A stretch of DNA of 64,000 nt. Origin: JAWKRB01 sp041389885 (lineage in GTDB: Bacteria; Myxococcota_A; Polyangia; Polyangiales; Ga0077539). Of the stretch, positions 18,160-25,320 are shown piece after piece; within the stretch, counting starts at the first letter, position 1; the number at the start of each line of letters is the position of its first letter. The stretch lies in contig JAWKRB010000016.1 of the NCBI GenBank assembly GCA_041389885.1, positions 124,001-188,000 of the forward strand. Direction: 5' to 3'. The translations under genes and the position numbers were made by a program. The notes under the pieces were generated by a model. It saw nothing but the letters and a program-made list of their open reading frames with translations. It ran no database searches and was not told the DNA's origin.

Positions 18160-19014
18160 TCAGCGCTTCACGGCCACCAGGCGAAACAACGGCGCGAGGC
18201 TGACCCGCAGGCGCCCCCACCGCCGCGCGAGGCGCTCCCCGCGGGCGAGGGCCCTCGGCGCGCGCGCCCGCCACCAGGTCGATGCGTCGTCCTCGGCGCT
18301 GTGCACCACGCGCAGGCCGTCGTCTTCGAGCCACCGCGCCACCGACCCGCCGATGGGCAGCACGCCGACGTCGTAGCGAGGAAAGCCCCGCACCTTCGTG
18401 ACGTACCAACGCCCGAGGCGCTGCGGCATCGCGCTCACGAGGGCGAGCTGGTAGTGCGGGTCGGCGCGCAGGTTCGCGAGGGACAAGCGGTTGGGCCCGA
18501 AGAGGTAGAGCACGCCCCCCGGGCGCAGCACCCTCGAGAGCTCGCGCACCGCGCGGCGCGGATCCTCGACGTGCTCGATGACGTCGATGAAGGTCACCAC
18601 GTCGAAGCGCGCGTCGGCGAAGGGGAGCGCCTCGCCCACCGCGCGCTCGAAGCGCGCGTCGGCGCCGTGGCAGGCCGCGCGCAGCCGCGCGGCGTCGAGC
18701 ACCTCGTCGTCGACGTCGACCCCGGTGACCCGCGCGCCGCGCGCCGCGAGGGCGATGGGCAGCGCGCCGAGCTGGCAGCCGACGTCGAGCACCTCGGCGC
18801 CCTCAAGGGGCGCGAAGCGCGCGAGCTCCGCGGCGATGTCGCCGTTGCGGGCGATCTGCTCGAGCTCGAGGCGGAGCCAGCGCGCGCGCTGGGGGTCGGC
18901 GGGGTCGAGGAGCCGCGCGCACCAGCGCTCCAGAAACGCACGCTCGCGCGCGAGGGTCGGGTGCGTCGGCGAGACTCCGGCCTCGCGCGCGAGCTCGTCG
19001 AGGGAGACGCTCAG
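18160..19014 (-). CDS. SAM-dependent class I methyltransferase
   Basis: About 284 aa. A Rossmann methyltransferase with motif I VLDVGCQLGALPIAL, motif II VTGVDVDDEVLD, and FDVVTFIDVIEHVEDP with LRPGGVLYLFGPN, the UbiE/Methyltransf_11 pattern. Substrate unknown; the C-terminal part is basic and hydrophobic. The start is not clear: no ATG, GTG or TTG precedes motif I after the ald stop, but CTG at 19014 overlaps that stop (CTGA), so a CTG start or an upstream start inside ald would be needed. It is probably cotranscribed with ald. Confidence 0.75.
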   Translation of the reverse strand: MSVSLDELAREAGVSPTHPTLARERAFLERWCARLLDPADPQRARWLRLELEQIARNGDIAAELARFAPLEGAEVLDVGCQLGALPIALAARGARVTGVDVDDEVLDAARLRAACHGADARFERAVGEALPFADARFDVVTFIDVIEHVEDPRRAVRELSRVLRPGGVLYLFGPNRLSLANLRADPHYQLALVSAMPQRLGRWYVTKVRGFPRYDVGVLPIGGSVARWLEDDGLRVVHSAEDDASTWWRARAPRALARGERLARRWGRLRVSLAPLFRLVAVKR

Positions 19015-20123
19015 AGGACGTCGGCCAGGGGGGTGTACGGGAGCTCCAGGGCCTCGGCGACGGCCTCGTAGGTGCAGGCGCCGTCGTAGCAGTTGATCCC
19101 GAGGGCGAGGGCGGGGTCGGCCTTGGCGGCCTCGGCGACGCCCTTGTTCGCGAGGGCGAGGGCGTACTTCATCGTGGTGTTCGTGAGCGCGAAGGTCGAG
19201 GTGTGCGACACCGCGCCGGGCATGTTCGGCACGCAGTAGTGCACCACGCCGTCGACCTCGTAGGTGGGGTGGTCGTGGCTGGTGGGTCGCACCGTCTCGA
19301 TGCAGCCGCCCTGGTCGACGGCGACGTCGACGATGACCGAGCCCTTCGACATCTTCGACACGAGCTCGCGGCTCACGAGGGTCGGCGCCTTCGCGCCCGC
19401 GACGAGGGCGGCGCCGATGACCAGGTCGGCGCGGCACACGGCCTCTTCGATGTTCGCGGGGTTCGAGTAGAGGGTCTCGATGGCGCCGCGAAAGATGTCC
19501 TCGAGGTAGTCCATGGTCTTGGCGTTCACGTCGAGCACGGTGACCTGCGCGCCCATGCCCACGGCGATGTGCGCGGCGTTGCGACCGACGACGCCGCCGC
19601 CGAGGATGACCACGCGTCCCCGGCGGGTGCCCGGGACGCCGCCGAGGAGCACGCCCTTGCCCCCGCGCCACTTCTCGAGGCTGGTGGCGCCGGCCTGCAC
19701 GGCCATGCGACCGGCGACCTCGCTCATGGGGCGCAGCAGCGGCAGGGAGCCGTCGGCGAGCTGGATGGTCTCGTAGGCCACCGCGCGCACCTTCTTCTCC
19801 ATGAGCTTGCGGGTGAGCGCGGGCTCCGCGGCGAGGTGCAGGTAGGTGTAGAGCACGAGGCCCTCGCGAAAGTGCTCGAACTCCGCGGGGAGCGGCTCCT
19901 TCACCTTCATCACCATGTCGGCGCGGCGCCACACGTCGCCCGCGCTCGAGACGATCTCGGCGCCGACGGCGGTGAAGTCCTCGTCGGCGAGCCCCGACCC
20001 CTCCCCCGCGCGCGACTCGATGAGGACCTTGTGGCCGCGAGCCACGAGCTGCTGCACGCCCGCGGGGGTCATGCCGATGCGGTACTCGCGGGTCTTGATC
20101 TCTTTGGGAACGCCAATAATCAC
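19011..20123 (-). CDS. ald: Alanine dehydrogenase
   Basis: 370 aa, the usual length. It interconverts L-alanine and pyruvate with NAD and ammonia. Visible features: N-terminal MIIGVPKEIKTREYRIGMTP with substrate Arg and Lys, the pyruvate-site MKVKEPLP, catalytic His in YLHLA, and the NAD Rossmann motif VVILGGGVVGRNAAHIAVGMGA followed by VTVLDVN. DVAVDQGGC and NMPGAVSHTST are conserved C-terminal blocks. It may serve amino-acid catabolism, which fits a predatory or proteolytic lifestyle. The following methyltransferase overlaps its stop codon. Confidence 0.95.
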   Translation of the reverse strand: MIIGVPKEIKTREYRIGMTPAGVQQLVARGHKVLIESRAGEGSGLADEDFTAVGAEIVSSAGDVWRRADMVMKVKEPLPAEFEHFREGLVLYTYLHLAAEPALTRKLMEKKVRAVAYETIQLADGSLPLLRPMSEVAGRMAVQAGATSLEKWRGGKGVLLGGVPGTRRGRVVILGGGVVGRNAAHIAVGMGAQVTVLDVNAKTMDYLEDIFRGAIETLYSNPANIEEAVCRADLVIGAALVAGAKAPTLVSRELVSKMSKGSVIVDVAVDQGGCIETVRPTSHDHPTYEVDGVVHYCVPNMPGAVSHTSTFALTNTTMKYALALANKGVAEAAKADPALALGINCYDGACTYEAVAEALELPYTPLADVL

Positions 20124-20241
20124 GGTGGGGGGATGCTCCTTTCGAACGCGGCGCTTATACCCCCTCGATCGGGGGTTGGGGAACGGCCCCGCGGGGGTTC
20201 GCGCCCCGGCGAGGGCGTCGGGTCACGGGCGGCCGGTGTGA

Positions 20242-20247
20242 TAGGGT
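20242..20247 (+). promoter_or_regulatory. Putative -10 element (TAGGGT), near-leaderless
   Basis: TAGGGT, preceded by TGTGA, lies 9 nt before the GTG at 20257 with no Shine-Dalgarno between them. The predicted leader is 0-3 nt. Confidence 0.4.
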
Positions 20248-20256
20248 CCGCGCCCC

Positions 20257-21288
20257 GTGCGCCGCTCGCTCTGGTTCGTCTTCGTCGTGGCATCCCTCGT
20301 GGCCGTCGCGCTCTTCGCCGCCTGGAGGGAGGGCTGGATCCGGGCGCCGTGGTCCGCCCGCTACGACGAGCTCCTCGCGCAGCTCCGCGACCGGGGGAGC
20401 GTCGCGGTGAGCGGGTCGATCCCCGCGGGCATGGTGCTCCGCGACGTGGGCGTGGTTCCCCTCGACCGCGCGCCCCGGCTCGCCGCCGCCCTCGACGGGC
20501 GCGACGGCGCCGCGGTGGCCTCCGCCCTTCGCGCGCAGCACCTCGACGGGCTGGTGCTCCGCGCGGGCGTGCGCCGCGCCGCCGACGCGACCTCGGTGCA
20601 CGGTCGCCTCGCGAGCTACCGCCCGGTCGCGGGCCTCGCGTCGGTGTACCTCGACGAGGTCGCCTCGGTGGTCGACCCCGCCGAGGTCTTCGACCTCTCC
20701 GTCGAAGACGCCCAGCGGCTGGTGACCGTGGCGCGGCTGATCCTGAGCGGCGCCACCGCGCCCCCCGAGCGGCTCTTCCCCGAGAACCTCCGACGCGCGC
20801 GCCCGGCCGAGGTCGCGCTGATCCTCCGCGACGGCGGCACGCCCATCCTCTGGCGCTCGACCCGCTCGGGCTCCGTGGCGCGGGGCATCATCGACGTCTC
20901 CTTCGCCGTGCTCGACCGCTGGACCACCCGACAGCAAGAGCAGTACGGCCGCATGCGCGACGCCCTGCTCACCAAGACCGTCACCGTCGCGATCTTCTAC
21001 GACCGCGGCGTGCTCGGCGCGCGCGACGGCGCGTTCCTCCGTCGCGTGGCCGACCCCAGGGTCTGGAGCGTCGGCTATGAGCGCGTGACCTCGTGGGAGT
21101 ACAGCCTGCCTCAGCTCCCCGGCGCTCCCGCCGAAGACCCGGTGGCCACCCTCCGCGCGCTCACCCGCGAGCGCGGCGTGCCGCCCCCCGGCCACCTGCG
21201 CCCGGAGATCACGCTGTACCGCTTTCGCGCGCTGCAGATGTTCGAGCGCACGCCCAACGGGCCCGTCTCGATCTACAATCCTCAGTAA
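20257..21288 (+). CDS. Membrane-anchored protein of unknown function
   Basis: 343 aa from a GTG start. One N-terminal TM segment (about residues 4-22, SLWFVFVVASLVAVALFAA) with a basic start, so an inner-membrane anchor or uncleaved signal. The C-terminal two thirds contain conserved-looking blocks (VALILRDGGTPILWRSTRSG, WTTRQQEQYGRMRDALL, and VGYERVTSWEYSLPQL), suggesting an enzyme-like or binding fold, but I do not recognise a family. It stands alone between divergent ald and the next small gene. Function unknown. Confidence 0.7.
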   Translation: MRRSLWFVFVVASLVAVALFAAWREGWIRAPWSARYDELLAQLRDRGSVAVSGSIPAGMVLRDVGVVPLDRAPRLAAALDGRDGAAVASALRAQHLDGLVLRAGVRRAADATSVHGRLASYRPVAGLASVYLDEVASVVDPAEVFDLSVEDAQRLVTVARLILSGATAPPERLFPENLRRARPAEVALILRDGGTPILWRSTRSGSVARGIIDVSFAVLDRWTTRQQEQYGRMRDALLTKTVTVAIFYDRGVLGARDGAFLRRVADPRVWSVGYERVTSWEYSLPQLPGAPAEDPVATLRALTRERGVPPPGHLRPEITLYRFRALQMFERTPNGPVSIYNPQ

Positions 21289-21428
21289 AATCAAATAGAT
21301 GGCAGGCATCTCCGACGCTGTCGCCGGGGATCAACGCGCGCGTCGCCCGCGGTCAATGCCTCGGCGCGTCGGCGCAGCTATCGATGCCTCCGAGGCGGCG
21401 CAGGGGTGCGGCGCCCCAGGAGCGCGTC

Positions 21429-21710
21429 ATGTCACCTTCTCCCACGAATCACGCCTGCGTTCGCTGCGGACACGCCGGACCTCTCGACCGCCCTCACGTC
21501 GGGCTGAAGCTCCTGCTCGCGGCGCTCTACGTCGCCTTCGTCCTGATGATCTTCGGCGCCGTGCTGATGGGCCTCGGGGTGACGGCGCTGGGGCCCCTCG
21601 CCATCGCGGTGTGCGCGGTCATCCAGGCGCCGTTGGCCGAGGCGGCCTTCGCGCCCGCGCGCTGCGCCGAGTGCCGCTGCTACGCCCCTGACGAAGGGGC
21701 CTCGGCTTGA
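21429..21710 (+). CDS. Small membrane protein with terminal zinc-ribbon-like cysteine pairs
   Basis: 93 aa. CVRCG near the N-terminus (about residue 10) and CAECRCY near the C-terminus could together bind one zinc, flanking two TM helices (about 27-48 and 50-72). An RBS-like GGAG lies 9 nt before the ATG at 21429. No known family or partner; the two Cys pairs would lie on the same (cytoplasmic) side if there are two TM helices, which fits joint metal binding. Confidence 0.6.
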   Translation: MSPSPTNHACVRCGHAGPLDRPHVGLKLLLAALYVAFVLMIFGAVLMGLGVTALGPLAIAVCAVIQAPLAEAAFAPARCAECRCYAPDEGASA

Positions 21711-21787
21711 CGCGCGGCGCGCGGGTCCCTTGAATCCTGGCGTCGGCGCCGCAGCGGGATGCGTCGCCGCCCCGGGGAGCCGCGCTC

Positions 21788-22825
21788 GTGCCAGACGCCC
21801 AACGCCTACGCCAGCCCAGCGCCGCGACGGTGACCGCGAACGTCGCCCGCGCCCTCTTTGACTTCGCCGCCGCCCGCGGCCACGACGCCGCCGCCCTCGC
21901 CCGCGGCTTCGAGCTCGAGCCCGACTCGCTGCGCGACCTCGACGCGAGGATCCCCGTGGAGACCGCGCAGCGTCTCTGGGCCGAGCTCCCGCGGCTCCTC
22001 GACGACGACGACCTCGGGATTCACCTCGCGCAGCACCTCGCGCCCCAGGGCGCGCTGCTGCCAGTGCTCCTGCTCGCCAGCGCCTCGACGCTCGGAGAGG
22101 GCATCGACCGCGGCATGGAGTTTCAGCGCGCCCTCGCCGAGGGGAGCTCCTGGCGACGCGCGGGCGACCGACCGGGCCGCGCGGTGTGGGTCTACGAGTT
22201 CGCCGACCCGGTGGCGGCGGCGCCCCGGCACGCGCTCGAGTTCGGCATCGCGCTGATGGTGCTCGTGACGCGTCGGGTCGTGCGCGACGACCTCGCGCCC
22301 GCGGAGCTCCGGTTTCGCCACCCGCCGCCGCGCGCGCCGCGGGAGCACGAGGCGCTCTTTCGCTGCGCCCTGAGCTACGGGCAGGCGCGCGACGAGATCC
22401 ATATGTTCGCCGAGAGCCTCGCGCTCCCGGTGCGCACCGCCAACCCCTCCCTGCTCGAGCACCTCGAGGCGCACGGCCGCACGCAGCTCAGGACCCTGGC
22501 GCCGAGCGACGGCCTCCCCGACCGGGTGCAGCGGGCGCTGCGCGACGCGCTGTCGAGTCCCGCGCCCCTCACGGCGGTCGCGCGGGCGCTGCGCTGCTCC
22601 CCGCGCACGCTGCAGCGCCGTCTCCGCGACGAGGGCACCACCTTTCAGGCCCTCCTCGACCGGGCGCGGTACGCCCGCGCGTGCGAGCTCCTGCGCGCGC
22701 CCGACGCCTGCGTGAAGCGCGTCGCCGCCGAGGTGGGCTTCAGCGAGCAGGCGTCGTTTCACCGCGCGTTCGTGCGCTGGAGCGGCGAGACCCCCGGTCG
22801 ATGGCGCGAGGCCGCGAAGGGCTGA
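21788..22825 (+). CDS. AraC family transcriptional regulator
   Basis: 345 aa from GTG. The N-terminal about 190 residues match the arabinose-binding-like domain of OruR/ArgR-type AraC regulators (RIPVETAQRLWAELPRLLDDDDLGIHL). The C-terminal HTH_18 domain is complete: ALRCSPRTLQRRLRDEGTTF (first HTH, about 268-290) and VAAEVGFSEQASFHRAF (second HTH, about 315-332), ending WSGETPGRWR. It probably activates a nearby or distant catabolic gene in response to a small ligand; no obvious target adjoins it. Convergent with the NUDIX gene. Confidence 0.9.
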   Translation: MPDAQRLRQPSAATVTANVARALFDFAAARGHDAAALARGFELEPDSLRDLDARIPVETAQRLWAELPRLLDDDDLGIHLAQHLAPQGALLPVLLLASASTLGEGIDRGMEFQRALAEGSSWRRAGDRPGRAVWVYEFADPVAAAPRHALEFGIALMVLVTRRVVRDDLAPAELRFRHPPPRAPREHEALFRCALSYGQARDEIHMFAESLALPVRTANPSLLEHLEAHGRTQLRTLAPSDGLPDRVQRALRDALSSPAPLTAVARALRCSPRTLQRRLRDEGTTFQALLDRARYARACELLRAPDACVKRVAAEVGFSEQASFHRAFVRWSGETPGRWREAAKG

Positions 22826-22832
22826 GCGCGGG

Positions 22833-23321
22833 TCAGCGCCCCCCGAAGAAGCGCGCCAGCGCGAGGGTGTGCAGCGGAAATGCCAGCTCGATCGCGACGC
22901 GCGTGATCACCCTCTCGAGGGTCTCGTCGTTGGGCGCGAAGGGCGGGAGGTCGCGCTCGGCCAAGGGGGGGCTCACCCCGAAGATCAGCACGACGTTGCC
23001 CCGCGGCGGCGAGGCCACCATCAGCTCGCGCACGTCTGCGGGGTCGACCGCCACGCCGGTCTCTTCGAACAGCTCCCGCGCGGCGCCCTGCTGCCAGCTC
23101 TCGCCGAAGGCGATGTACCCACCGGGGAGCGCGAGCTCGCCCCGCCGCGGCTCGATGCCGCGTCGAACGAGCAGCGCGCCGTCGTCGACCGGCACGATGA
23201 GCACGCCCACGGGGGTCGGGTTGAGCCAGGTGGTGTTGCCGCAGCGCGAGCAGGCGCGAGGCCACGCGGGGTCTTCGTACCGCTGGCCGCACCAGGAGCA
23301 GTGGGAGTGGGGCTCGTACAC
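22833..23321 (-). CDS. NUDIX hydrolase with N-terminal zinc ribbon
   Basis: About 162 aa. A zinc ribbon (HCSWCGQRY ... CSRCG, about residues 6-28) precedes a NUDIX domain whose box GGYIAFGESWQQGAARELFEETG (split: GX5EX7REUXEEXGU) is intact at about residues 67-89. Such proteins hydrolyse nucleoside diphosphates linked to another moiety; NADH pyrophosphatase-like or ADP-ribose activity is possible. The GTG at 23321 is the best start close to the zinc ribbon, but it lacks a clear RBS and the frame stays open upstream; confidence in the start is low. Confidence 0.8.
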   Translation of the reverse strand: MYEPHSHCSWCGQRYEDPAWPRACSRCGNTTWLNPTPVGVLIVPVDDGALLVRRGIEPRRGELALPGGYIAFGESWQQGAARELFEETGVAVDPADVRELMVASPPRGNVVLIFGVSPPLAERDLPPFAPNDETLERVITRVAIELAFPLHTLALARFFGGR

Positions 23322-23392
23322 CTCCGCCAGGGTACCACCCCGGGCGCCGCGGCTCGCGTCGCGGAGCAGCTTGGGGCAGACTGCCCGACCCC

Positions 23393-24355
23393 GTGCGTCG
23401 TTCACTGCTCGTCCTCCTCGCCCTCTCCCTCGCCGCGACGCCCGCCCTGGCGCAGCCGCGTCGCGCTCCGACGCGACACGCGCCGCGCCGCGCTCCTCGT
23501 CGCGCCCCCCGGAGGCGCACGCCGCCGCCCCCTCCACCGCCGCCGCTGCCCGACCTCCCTCCGGTCGTCACCGCACCGCCGCCGCCGCCACCGCCGCCCC
23601 CGCCTCCTCCGCCGCCGCCCCCGCCGCCGCCCCCGCCTCCCCGTCGCCCCAACGCGCTCGACGTCGCGCTCTCGGGCCGGGTGTTCGCGCGGGAGCTCTC
23701 GCTCTCGGGTCCGGTGAGCCCCACGCGCCCGTACTCCCTCGACGCGGCGCCCTCGGCGCGCATCGACCTGGCCTGGCACCCGGCGGCGCATTTCACCCGC
23801 GGTCCGGCGACGTGGTTCGGCGTCGCGGCGCAGTACGAGCTGGCCTTCGGTCTGCAGAGCACCGACAGCGCGGGCGTGCGCTACGACACCTCGGCGTGGA
23901 GCGCCCTGGCGGCGCTCCGGGTGCGCTTCCCCATCGAGGTCGAGGGGCTCGACGTGGCCCTGCTCGTGGGCTGGAGGATCCAGTCGTTTCAGGTGCGCAG
24001 CGACGCGGGCGCGACGCCGAATTCGGTGCCCGACACCGACCTCCAGGCGCTGCACCTGGGCGTCGCCGCGAGGGTCCCGCTGGCCGCGCCGCTCGCGCTC
24101 ACCCTCGACGCCGCGTACCTCCACGGGCTCGATCAGGGCGACCTCGGCGCGCGCTACCCCGGCACCAGCACCGCGGGGGTTCAGGTGAGCGCGGGGCTCG
24201 CGCTGCGTGTGGTGTGGCGCCTCGAGCTCCGGGCCGCGTTCGAGATGCGGCTCTGGTCGCACAGCCTCGGCCGGCCTGCCGGCGCCGCCGAGGCCGAGCG
24301 CTCCGCGGAGGACCGCTACCTCGGCGGCACCTTCGGCCTCGCCGTGCGGCTGTAG
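23393..24355 (+). CDS. Outer-membrane beta-barrel-like protein with polyproline linker
   Basis: 320 aa from GTG. A signal peptide (about 1-20, ending ALAQ) is followed by an Arg/Pro-rich stretch, a run of 22 consecutive prolines (about residues 62-83) and a C-terminal region with alternating hydrophobic strands (ALDVALSGRVFA ... VAAQYELAFGL ... LGVAARVPL ... FGLAVRL) typical of an outer-membrane beta-barrel of 8 to 10 strands ending in an aromatic-poor leucine. The polyproline run could span the periplasm or peptidoglycan. A CAGACT hexamer lies 10 nt before the GTG, a possible -10. Confidence 0.65.
   Translation: MRRSLLVLLALSLAATPALAQPRRAPTRHAPRRAPRRAPRRRTPPPPPPPPLPDLPPVVTAPPPPPPPPPPPPPPPPPPPPPPRRPNALDVALSGRVFARELSLSGPVSPTRPYSLDAAPSARIDLAWHPAAHFTRGPATWFGVAAQYELAFGLQSTDSAGVRYDTSAWSALAALRVRFPIEVEGLDVALLVGWRIQSFQVRSDAGATPNSVPDTDLQALHLGVAARVPLAAPLALTLDAAYLHGLDQGDLGARYPGTSTAGVQVSAGLALRVVWRLELRAAFEMRLWSHSLGRPAGAAEAERSAEDRYLGGTFGLAVRL
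23576..23641 (+). repeat. Low-complexity CCG/CCC tract encoding 22 prolines
   Basis: Sixty-six bases composed only of proline codons, varied among CCG, CCC, CCA and CCT, so selection appears to act on the protein run rather than on pure DNA slippage. Confidence 0.85.
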
Positions 24356-24364
24356 CTCGTTCGC

Positions 24365-25273
24365 TCAGAACGTGTGCTGCAGCGCGATCCACGGGATCAC
24401 CGGGATCTGCTCGGAGTACAGCGGCGCCGCGGCGCTGAGGGGCACGAGGGCCCCGAGGTCGGCGGAGAAGCGGCGGGTGTACAGCCGCGCGCCGGCGAGG
24501 GCGTAGGGGATGAACCGGGGGCTCCCATTGCCGAGCAGCGCCTCGGCCCGCGGCGCGCGCTCTTCGGCGACCTCGTACAGCGTCACGGCCTGCGCGAGGG
24601 CCTTGACGCCGTCGATGATCCGCACGGCGAGCGTCGCGTGCGAGAGCACCCACAGGCCGCCGAGCCCCGTGCGCTGCGCGACGTGCAGGCCGAGGTTCGC
24701 GGTGACCCTACGCCCCAGAGCGTCACGACGGGGCCAGTCGCCCAGCCCAGGCCCGCGTAGGACCAGGTGAATCCCAGGCTGCTCGAGGCGCGCTCGCCCT
24801 CGCCGAGAGGGCACCGTCGCGTACGCCCACCAGGCCGCCGAGACCCCTCTACCCTGCGCGAAGGCGACGCGCGCGTCGACGCTGAGTCCGGCGAAGTAGA
24901 AGGGCACGCCGACGCCGACGTCGACGTGTCGGGTGACGCCGTAGCGCACGCCGACCCAGCCCAGGGCGCTGACGTAGGTCGCCGCGAAGTCGCCGTAGCG
25001 CAGCACCCTCGCGGTGGGCGTCTGAAAGTACGCCCCCGCGCCGGGGTCGGGGTCGCGATCGATCGATCGCGGCGGCGGGATCACGGCGGCGCGGCGGACC
25101 GGGCGCGCGCGGCGGGGCGCGGGCCAGCGCGTCGCGCGGGGCGGCTCCTGGGCGACGGCGGGACGCGGGCCCGCCGTTTCGCGCTCGCCCCAGGGCGGGC
25201 GCTGCGCGTGCGCCGAAGGGGCCGCGGCGAGGCTCGCGCCGAGCGCGCCTACGAGGACCGGGATGCGCGTCAT
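24365..25273 (-). CDS. Secreted envelope protein of unknown function, beta-rich
   Basis: 302 aa. Signal peptide (about 1-23, AAAPSAHAQ), Arg/Pro-rich linker (about 25-75), then a beta-strand-rich region with alternating glycines and aromatic residues (GDFAATYVSALGWVGVRYGVTRHVDVGVGVPFYF, cut here) up to a C-terminal phenylalanine (ALQHTF), the typical ending of an outer-membrane beta-barrel recognised by BAM. It lies convergent with the polyproline protein; the two share the same signal-linker-barrel design and may be functionally related. Function unknown. Confidence 0.65.
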   Translation of the reverse strand: MTRIPVLVGALGASLAAAPSAHAQRPPWGERETAGPRPAVAQEPPRATRWPAPRRARPVRRAAVIPPPRSIDRDPDPGAGAYFQTPTARVLRYGDFAATYVSALGWVGVRYGVTRHVDVGVGVPFYFAGLSVDARVAFAQGRGVSAAWWAYATVPSRRGRARLEQPGIHLVLRGPGLGDWPRRDALGRRVTANLGLHVAQRTGLGGLWVLSHATLAVRIIDGVKALAQAVTLYEVAEERAPRAEALLGNGSPRFIPYALAGARLYTRRFSADLGALVPLSAAAPLYSEQIPVIPWIALQHTF

Positions 25274-25320
25274 ACCCTGGGGGTGTTGTCACGGCGCCGC
25301 GGGGTGCGGCAAGCGCGCGC

